Positions 40,401-49,400 of a stretch of 64,000 bases of DNA are shown one piece after another. The stretch is from Prorocentrum cordatum (Eukaryota; Sar; Dinophyceae; Prorocentrales; Prorocentraceae), in the NCBI GenBank assembly GCA_963575745.1, contig CAUYUJ010018638.1:32501-96500 (forward strand), read 5' to 3'. The stretch's first letter is position 1. Each line of letters opens with the position of its first letter. A model generated the notes under the pieces. The model was not told where the DNA came from, made no database searches, and saw only the letters and a program-made list of their open reading frames with translations. A program made the position numbers and the translations under genes.

Positions 40401-43400
40401 CAAGACGCTCCAAGAACTCCCCAAGACGGTTCCAAGTGCCCACAAGAGCATCATTAGGATGCATCCAAGAGGCCAAAATGCTTCACAACCCTAGGGAAAA
40501 TCAATGTTTTTGGTGTTCTCACTTCTTCGCTTGCGATGCACATCCGACGCGTCAAGATGGCTCCAAGATGGCTCAAGATAGCTCCAAGAGGGGCCCAAGA
40601 GAGCCTCAGGATGGCTCCAAGAGCGGCCACGAGCGCTCCAAGAGCGATCCAAGAGGGGTCCAGGAAGCGATTTTTGGAGCTCCTGGGGGGGGGCTGTAAT
40701 TAGGGAACCCCACTTCCTTGGCCGATGTCCTCCACGATGGCCGCAAGAGGCCCCCAGGATGCCCCAAGAGGCCGCAGGATGGCCCCAAGATGGCCCCAAG
40801 AGGCCCCCCAAGAGGCCCCCAGGAGGCCCCCAAGAGACCCCCAAGAGGCCCCAAGAGACCCCCCAGAGGCACCCAAGGTGCGCCCAGAGGCCCCAGAGGC
40901 ACCCAAGGTGCTCCCAGAGACCCCCCAGAGGCCCCAAGATGGCCCCAAGAGGCCCCAAGAGGCCCCCAGGAGGCCCCAAAGAGGATCCCGAACGGCCCAC
41001 AGAGGCCCCCCCGAGGCACCCAAGACGCCGAAAAGCCCCTCAGGACGACCCTCTACTCGCCTGGGCGTCGTTTCTGGACGGGCTGGTGGGGATACGCGAA
41101 GCGTCTAGAATTTCAGAGGATTCAACCCCATTCGGGGGCTGCTACGCCAGGTCAGTAAACTGGATTAGTAGAAGAAGGAAAAAAGGCATACACATAAACT
41201 TGTCGCGCTCCGCGCGGATTTCTTGGATCTGCGCTAGACCCCCCTCCCTGGCGCGGAGCGCGCCAGTGGCGGCTTTGGAGGCGCCGCCGGGTGGGCCAAG
41301 CGCGGATCCAAGAAATCCGCGCGGACCTCCGAAAGTTTATGCTTGTGTCGTTCTTGTTGTTCGAATTCAGCGGGATTGAGCCAGATTTCGGCCCAGGGCA
41401 AAATCAGAATCTGACCTCCCAGGAGTGGCATCTGAAAGAGTGGGTGGGGCGCTCTCGGAGCGCACCTGGAGGGGTGGAAGGCGGACGCGAGAGCGTAAGG
41501 CCGCGCAGAGCCTAGGTCACGGACCGCGGAGCAGTGCATCGGGAGCTGTGCAAGGGGGCGGGCGAGGAGCAAGGCGTTCGCACCCCCCTGGGCCCTGTGT
41601 ATGCGGTGCTGCCGTATGAACTCCTCGGTCAGCCCGAAGCAGGGCGCGTTCGGGATGACCTTCGTCACGCACTTGCAGTTGCCTACCTGTGGGAGGCGCG
41701 CTGGCCCAGGTCAGCGCTACCCAAGGTCAACCAAGGTTACGTCGCGAACCCTTGCCAGTCGCTAAACTAATAGAATCAGCAACGACATAAGCATAAACTC
41801 GAGAGCCGGCGCGGATTCCTCGGATCGGCGCTGGAATCCTCCCTGGCGCGGGGAGCGCGCCGGGGGCGGCGGCGCCGGAAGCGCCGCCATGGGGGCCCCG
41901 GCGCCGATCCGAAGAATCCGCGCGGACATCCGACTTTGTACGTTTATCGGGAGCGGCCAAGAGGGGGGTGTCCAAGAGGGGGGGGTGCAAATCATGACCG
42001 GCGGCATGTGCGCGGCCCAGCGGGGGGGCCAGGGACGTAATGAAATGAGAAGGGGCGCCATGAAATCTGGGGAAAAATCATAGCCCACGCCATGATATCC
42101 ACACACCCCCTAGTCGTCCCCCCCCTCTTTTGCTGCCCCCGAACACTGGTTGCTCCCAGACAAACCCGGGTCAGCGGAGGGCGGAGCGATCGCTCCAACT
42201 CTGCTAGGAGGGTCCTGGCCGCGTGGCCGACCCACGGGGCGCTCGCCACGCCGGCGGGCGCCGGCCGCCGCGAGAAGGACGACGTGCCCGCACATCCGCC
42301 GCCGTGCCGGGGAGCAGTGGGTGGACCCGCCTTCTGGTCCCTCCGGACTCTCTGCGTATGAATACGTCGGTCGGAAGAAGTAGGTAGAAGCATGAAGTGG
42401 GAAGGCGGATGTAGTGCATTGGGTCCAGGCCCTCCCAGAGAGCAACAGAACACAGCAAGAGCGCGTCGGTTCCTGAAGCAGGAAGGCGCTTGAAGTAGAT
42501 TGGGATCTGGGAATCCAAAAATACCTACGACCGGCGTGTACTTGGAAGGCCGTAAAGCTGCGCTGCACAAGCATAAACTGTGAGAAGTCCGCGCGGATCT
42601 CGTGCATCGGCGCTGGACCTCCCTGGCGGCGACCCTGGCGCCGCCCCTGGCGCGCTCCACGCGGCAGGGAGGGGATCCAGCACCGATGCACAACATCCAC
42701 GCGGACCTTCGAACAATTATTCCAAACAAGCCTGTGTTGAGTCCTCGTTTTGAATCCGCAGCGCCGCGCGTCTCCATACTCCCTTCCTTTTTTTTGTTCC
42801 TCCTCCTCCTCCCCCATTCGAACCCGCAGCGCCGCGCCCCGCCTTCTCCTCATCTTCCTTCCTCCTCCCGCTTCTCCGCGTGTTCGTCCCATGACTCCTG
42901 TGCTGCGACGGCGCACCCTTCGCACGCTTCGTGGCCCCATTCGGAGCGTCAGGTCGAGGCCCCACTGGCTGCGTTCGCATGGCGCCCCGCCCAACTTCGG
43001 CACACCCCTCACACGCTTCGTGCCCCCAGACGGAGCTCCACCGAAAGCCCCACTGGCTGCGTTCGCACGCCGTCTCGAGCCCTGTCCGGCGCACCCCTCA
43101 CACGCTCTGCTGTCCCACGAGGAGCTCCACCAGAAAACCACACCGGCTGTGTGCGCGTGCCGTCTCAGGCCAATGTCCGAGCACGCCTCATATGCGCACC
43201 GTGTGCCCGCAGGGAGCTCCATTAAACCCAAGCAAGTCTTGGTTTTGAATATTTCGTGTGTGTGTGTGTGTTCTGGAATGGAACTGCCTTGTTTTAACCG
43301 CGCGGCGGTGAATCCCTCCAGCAACGCAGCGCAAGCCGTGGATTCTGATGTTAGCGAAGACGCCCGACGCAACATCCAACGGTATCTGATGTCAGGTCCA

Positions 43401-46400
43401 AACACAAACGCAACAATACTGGAGTGAACGTGTGGGGGCTTTCGAAAAAAATCAGAGAGCAACCGAAACCTGAGCTGATATCAGCGCGTGGGTGAAGCGG
43501 CATCAAGCGAAATCACTGTTATTGCGCTCGGTGCGCGCACAAACGCAAGGGAGATTTGAAGGACACCGCGGATGCCGTAGAACATGTATAAGCAACCGCT
43601 GAGGATGTCACACATGCAGCCATTATATGTTCCTCAGGTGCACGCACAAACGCAAGACATGTTGAACGACACCGCGGACACCTCAAAGAACTCATGAAAA
43701 GGAAACCTCCAGGAACCGCTCTGGAAACCGCTCGCGTTTGAAGAAACAGCTAAACGACAACTGTATGATCGGCCATACAATGGGGCCAATCCATACTAGG
43801 ACATGCAACTTGCCATCGCTCAGACATCGACTCCACGTGCATTTGTCAGTTTCGTGCGTGCTTTTCTAGGCGGCGAGCCAGGGGCGAACTGAGAAGGAGA
43901 AGGCCTTCTCAGACGGCTCGAAGTCCCCTGGCCTTCTAAGAAATTTCTAAGCCTTCCCCGGAGACACGAACAACTTCTCAAAAAGCGCGATGGCTTTTGA
44001 TAAGCCTCGCCGCCTTCTGAGAAAACCTTCTCCTTCACATTTCCCCACCTCGCTTGCCGCCGGTTTTCTGGCTCGGTGATCGACGATGCTTCGCGATGGT
44101 CCTCGCCAGAAAAAAATAAAACTCCCTGGCCGCCAACATGCTTCAGTACGCCGCACCCACCCCAACAGCGCCAAGGGGCCATGGAGCATCCCGATGTTAA
44201 CACAGAGACTTCATACATACGAGGTGTTATACTTGTGCTTGCATTCTCGCTGTTTCGCTGTTGATGGGCTTCTGCGACCTCAGAACAACTCCAAGATCGC
44301 CCGAACGAGCAAGTGGACACTGAACAGCTCCAAGACCGCCACGTGCGCGCCCAAGAACGCGCCAAGAACGCCCCAAAGAGGCTCCAAGAGACGATGTGTC
44401 GGGCTCCCGCGGGATACGTTTACTTGCCCCCCCTTTTTAGAAGACCGTTCGGACTAACAAGGAGTTTGAATGATCTTGATCTTTCGGGCAGGCATCTCTG
44501 GGACGCCGTTGCGCCACCATGGCTTCAATACGTCAACTGATGCTCTGAAGTAGCCTCTGAAGACGGCACAATATAACAAACTATAGCCTCCACCGTGCCT
44601 CCAACCATCCCATGTGTCTGAACCCGCTCCGCTCGAGCGGACGAAGCGTTCTAGGTGGCACTCGATTGTTCCAATATGGCCCCATATAGCCCAAGATGAC
44701 CCATAATACCGCGCAGGACAGTCCAACTTGGTGCAAGCTTGCACCAACAGTACCTTCTGAAGATACCACCAGTAGTAGAAGAAAAAACAAAAACACAGAC
44801 AAATAAACTTTTGGCGCTCCGTGCGGATTTCTTGGGTTCGCGCTGAACCCCCCTCCCTGGCGCGCGGAGATCGCCAGGGGCGGATCCAAGAAATCCGTGT
44901 GGAGCGCCAAAATCTTATGTTTATGTGCTTTTTCTTTCTTCGAAATGAGCCAAATTGCCTCAAGCACCTCGCTGGCCATCGCTCGGACGTCCATTCCCTG
45001 TGTTTTCTTTGGTGTCGTGCGTGGTTTTTTCGCCAAATGGTCAAGGATGCTCCTCGATGGTCCTCGCCGTAGGAAAAACGCACACGTCCGAGCGGTGCCA
45101 AGCTCGAGTGCTTCAATTCTTTGGACGCCCGAGTTATCCGGGGTAACTCGGGTCCGGGATAACTCGGGTTCGGATTCCCGAAAAACGAACCCGAGTTAGC
45201 CCTGACCCGAGTTACCCCTGATGATTCGGGGCTCCGAATTCTGGTTGCCTTCTCCACGTTGGCGCGCGTGCTCCAGAGGCCTCCGCATGGTCTGGCGATC
45301 CCCCGAGGGAGCCCAGCCACGGGCCCGGAAGGGGGCTCCCCAGATGGCCCGGGAGCAAAAGCCCCCGAGAGCGCTCCGCGAGCGGCCTGCGAGGGCCTCC
45401 GGGGGCGCTGCTGCAGAACGCCTACCGTCTCATCCGAAGCCGCTTCACCTGGGTCGGGCGAAAGGGGGGGATAGCAAAGGGGGGGGTTGAGAATCAGGCT
45501 GATTTTCCCGGCGCCTCCCGGCGCCGGAGGCGGCCATGTATCGAGGAACGGGCCCCTCGGTGAGGCCGAAACCAGCTGCATGCAGCAAATTTCGTACCCC
45601 CGCCTTTCCCAATCCCCCCCTTTCGCCCGGCCCGATTCACCTGGACGAAATTGGAAGAGACGAGCTGATCCAGACGAAATTCGTCTGGACAAAGAATTCT
45701 TCGGGACGACCTCGTCCGAAGACGAGCTCCTCCGAAGGCGAAACCATCCAAAGACGGGGTCCACCGCAGACGGATTCGCTCGAGTAGTAATTTGGCCAGA
45801 CAACTCCATCCGGACGAATTCATCCGGAAACGCGTTCTTTGGGATGAAGTCGTCGCGGAAGAAATCGGTCAGGATGAGCTGGTCGACCTCCTTTCGGGCT
45901 TGTAGGATCGGGAACGATCAAGAGTGGGGCGTCCAAGAGGGGGGGGGGGGCACAAAACATGACCAGCGGCATGTGCGCGGCCTAGGGGGGGCCCGGACAC
46001 GCATTGAAATAAGAAGAGGCGCAGTGAAATCTGGGGAGATATCATGGCCCCGGCTATGCTACCCACCCCCCTGTCATCCCCCCCTCTTTGCCGCCCCCGA
46101 GTGTTGCTCGTGCGCTTACCTTATCCGGGCAGCTCACAGGGGCATCCTTCCTGGATGGGCGTGCGGAGATGCGTGAAGCGTCAGCAGTGCTCTTAGGGCA
46201 CCACCCCAAATCGTCATGACCCCCCTCTGACACCTGCGGCAAGATCGCGTCGCGACAACCCTGGCGTTGTTTTTTTTTCTGGCAACGCGTGGAGCAGTGA
46301 GCCTTCCCTACCCTCGGGAGCGGCAAAGAGGGGGGCGTCAAAGAGGGGGGGGTGCAAATCATGACCGGCGGCGTGTGCGCGGCCCAGCGGGGGGGCCAGG

Positions 46401-49400
46401 GACGTGATGAAATAAGAAGAGGCGCCATGAATCTGCGGAAATATCATGGTCCACGTCATGATATCCACCCCCCCCTAGTCATCCCCCCCTCGTTGCCGCC
46501 CCCGATACCCTCCCCAGATTGCTCCATAATGGCCCATTCCGGGCCACTGCCGAAGTTCGACCCTGCACGCCAGCGGGGCTGTGACTACCTACCAGTCCAC
46601 CCCAACCCAACCCGAAGACCCGAATTTGAGTCGAATTTCGGGTTGGGGGGGGGTACGGATTCCATGTGTTTTTTCAGTGTTCCCCGACCCCCCCCACTGG
46701 AAATCGAGGATAAATTTGGGCCTTCGGGTTGGGTTGGGGTGGTTTGGTGGGTGGTGAGGCTGGTCGCCGCTGCGTCGACACGATAGGAACGCACCGCTCG
46801 GCACCGCTCGGACGCCGATCTCCCGTGCATGTTTCGGTTTCGTGCGTGTTTGATTGTTTGCTCGATGGTCCAGGATGGTCCTCGGTGGTCCCCGCCGAGG
46901 AAAAAATGCACACGTCCGAGCGATGCCAGGACCGTAACCTCCCCCTAAAGCAGGGGGGAGGGAGGGGGGAGGGAGGGAGGGAGGGAGGGGGAGGGAGGGA
47001 GGGAGGGAGGGAGGGAGGGGGAGGGGGGAGGGAGGGGGGGAGGGAGGGAGGGAGGGAGGGAGGGAGGGGGGAGGGGGGGAGGGGGGCCAAGACAGCTCCA
47101 GCAGAGCTCCAAGAGGACTTCGACGCCCGACCGGGCGGCCCCAGAGACCAGGCCACGGCGAGGCCCAGCGGCGACCCAGAAGCTCCTGTGGGGACCACGC
47201 AGCCCCTTAAGAGGAGCCAAGAGCCCTTCATCCAGGCACTGGCAAGCGGAACACTCTTGGTCGGCGGGGCGAGAGCGAACCTCTTCCGCCAAAAGCTAGG
47301 CGGGCTACGCACAGCTATAATTAGGGAGACAGGGCACAGGAAGGCGGGGCCTCAGGCGGCCGGAGCGGGCGGAGCCCGGGGTGCAGGCGGTGCCGAAGAT
47401 CTTGCACAGCCAGGCAAGCGGAACACAACAGGTATGAAGAACGCATCTGTTGCTCGCAACCGACGCTGACTGGCCACAGGATAGGCTCCAACGCTCCAGA
47501 TGGCCTGTGAGAACCCCAGGACAAATCCAGCAGGTCCCAACAAGGCCCGCCAAGACGGCCCAATAACCATTCAATACAGCCCCATAACGCGTCAAGAGAG
47601 CTCCAAGACGGCCTCAAGATCCGACCAGAAGGCTCCAAGATGGCTCAATCGAGCCGCTTTGGGAGATATGGATCGAAATCCCACGCCCAAGACGGACCAA
47701 GACACCCAAAGGGCCCCAAGATGCCCCCGAGAGCCCTCCAGACGCACTGAAAGGGAAGAGGCATTGAGGAGGGAGGACTGAGAAGCGAAAAGGTGGAGGG
47801 AGGAACGAGGAGGAGAATATGCTGATGAGAAGCAAAGGGTGCCCGCGCCAGCTCCGACAGGACACGGCAGAGGAAGCGGGTCTTGCGTTTCTCTTCCCTG
47901 CTGCGCCGGCACTGCGGCGGGGCTTGCCGCAGGCAACTCGCTGAGTTCGGACAACGTCTGGTTCCGTGGCACTCCAGTGTGACCGCCCAGCATACGAGAC
48001 GCTGCCGGATATGGCCGAACAGAATGTACTGTGTTCGAGCCTTTGTGGGCCCCGGAAACGGCAGGGCCGTTTTTTCACCTTTCCCACAAAATGTCAATTG
48101 ACAATGGAAACGGCCAAAAACCGGTCACCGGCAACGGCAAAAGAACAGCTCCAGGATCGGAACTGGAGCCGGAAGCGGTCCAAAAACGGCGACGGAGCCT
48201 GTAAGACAACGGCGTCGGACCTTGCAACAAAAACGGCAGAACGGAACCGTTCAAAAGCGGTCCTGCCGTTTCCAAGGCCCACGATTGGGGGGCGGAAAGA
48301 TACGGATACGTGTTGTCCCCGGACCTCTCTTGGGGTGCGTTCTGACCAGAATTTCGAGGCGAATCCAGCGGTGACAACGAGGATTCCCCAGGAGGACCAG
48401 GAAAGGCCGAAAACGAAGGGGGACAACACGTATCCGTATCTTTTTCTCCCCCGACACGAAGGTTCGAGCTGTGCTGGCGTCCGTCTGCGCAGCCCTCCTC
48501 CTGGCGGCAGCGGTGGCGCTGATTCCAAGCTCACCCCGCGGCGCAGGCCGCGCGCGGTGCCTCCGCCTCGCGCTCCGCCGCGGACATCACCGGGGGCCGC
48601 TTGTAGGCGTTGGCGTCGGTGTCGCCGACGACGCCGACGAAGAGGCGGTTGCCGAGCTTGAGGGCCTCACGGAAGGGGACAAGGGGACAATCCAGGTCTA
48701 GCATCCGACGGGACGGGAGCTAGCCGTGCCTCGGCGAGTGAGGCCGTGCCTCAGAGACGGGGCGGTGCAGGTACGTCCCGCACCCCCCCCCTTCAAGCGC
48801 GCACGGGCGCGCACGAGCCACCCCAACAACCGGTCCAGAGCAGCTCCGACGCGGCGCCGATGCTACCCTATAGACGGGCCGGTGGGCGCGGCTCACGACC
48901 AGCCAGGACAACGTCCCTGAACCACGCTTGACGGCGCCTCGATCAGACAGTGCGCCGCGGGGGACAATGCTAGACGAACGCCATAATCTGATACCTCGGC
49001 TGCTGCTTCTCTGGCTCGAGGTCAGACATTCACATGAGTGCCACTCGCCCAGGATGAACAAACGCATGTCTTAACGACCCGCATATTTCAAAGTCATACT
49101 TATGCATTCAAGCGCACGTACGCATGTACAGCCATACATGCAGGTCGAACTGCGAGGATGCACGTCGCGTGCGAGTGTAATCATACGCCTCACTGTAGAG
49201 CCGCGTGTATAAGGGTATCAGCTGGCTACCAGGGCCTGAGGCAGATGACATTCGAGCAAGCGCACGGGGGGGTACTGCTCGGAGTGTTGGGATGGATGAT
49301 AAAAAAGCAAGGAGTCAGTTCTGTGCTCTACGATGTGGAAATTAAGTTTCGCCAGCCGCGCCCAAATCACACTGACAGCAGCCATCATACGAAGCGGGTA

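Noticed and set aside
48466-48704. Plus-strand frame with a signal-peptide-like start (LASVCAALLLAAAVALI)
   Set aside because: It lies antisense to cytidylyltransferase exon 2, whose family motifs are far stronger evidence.
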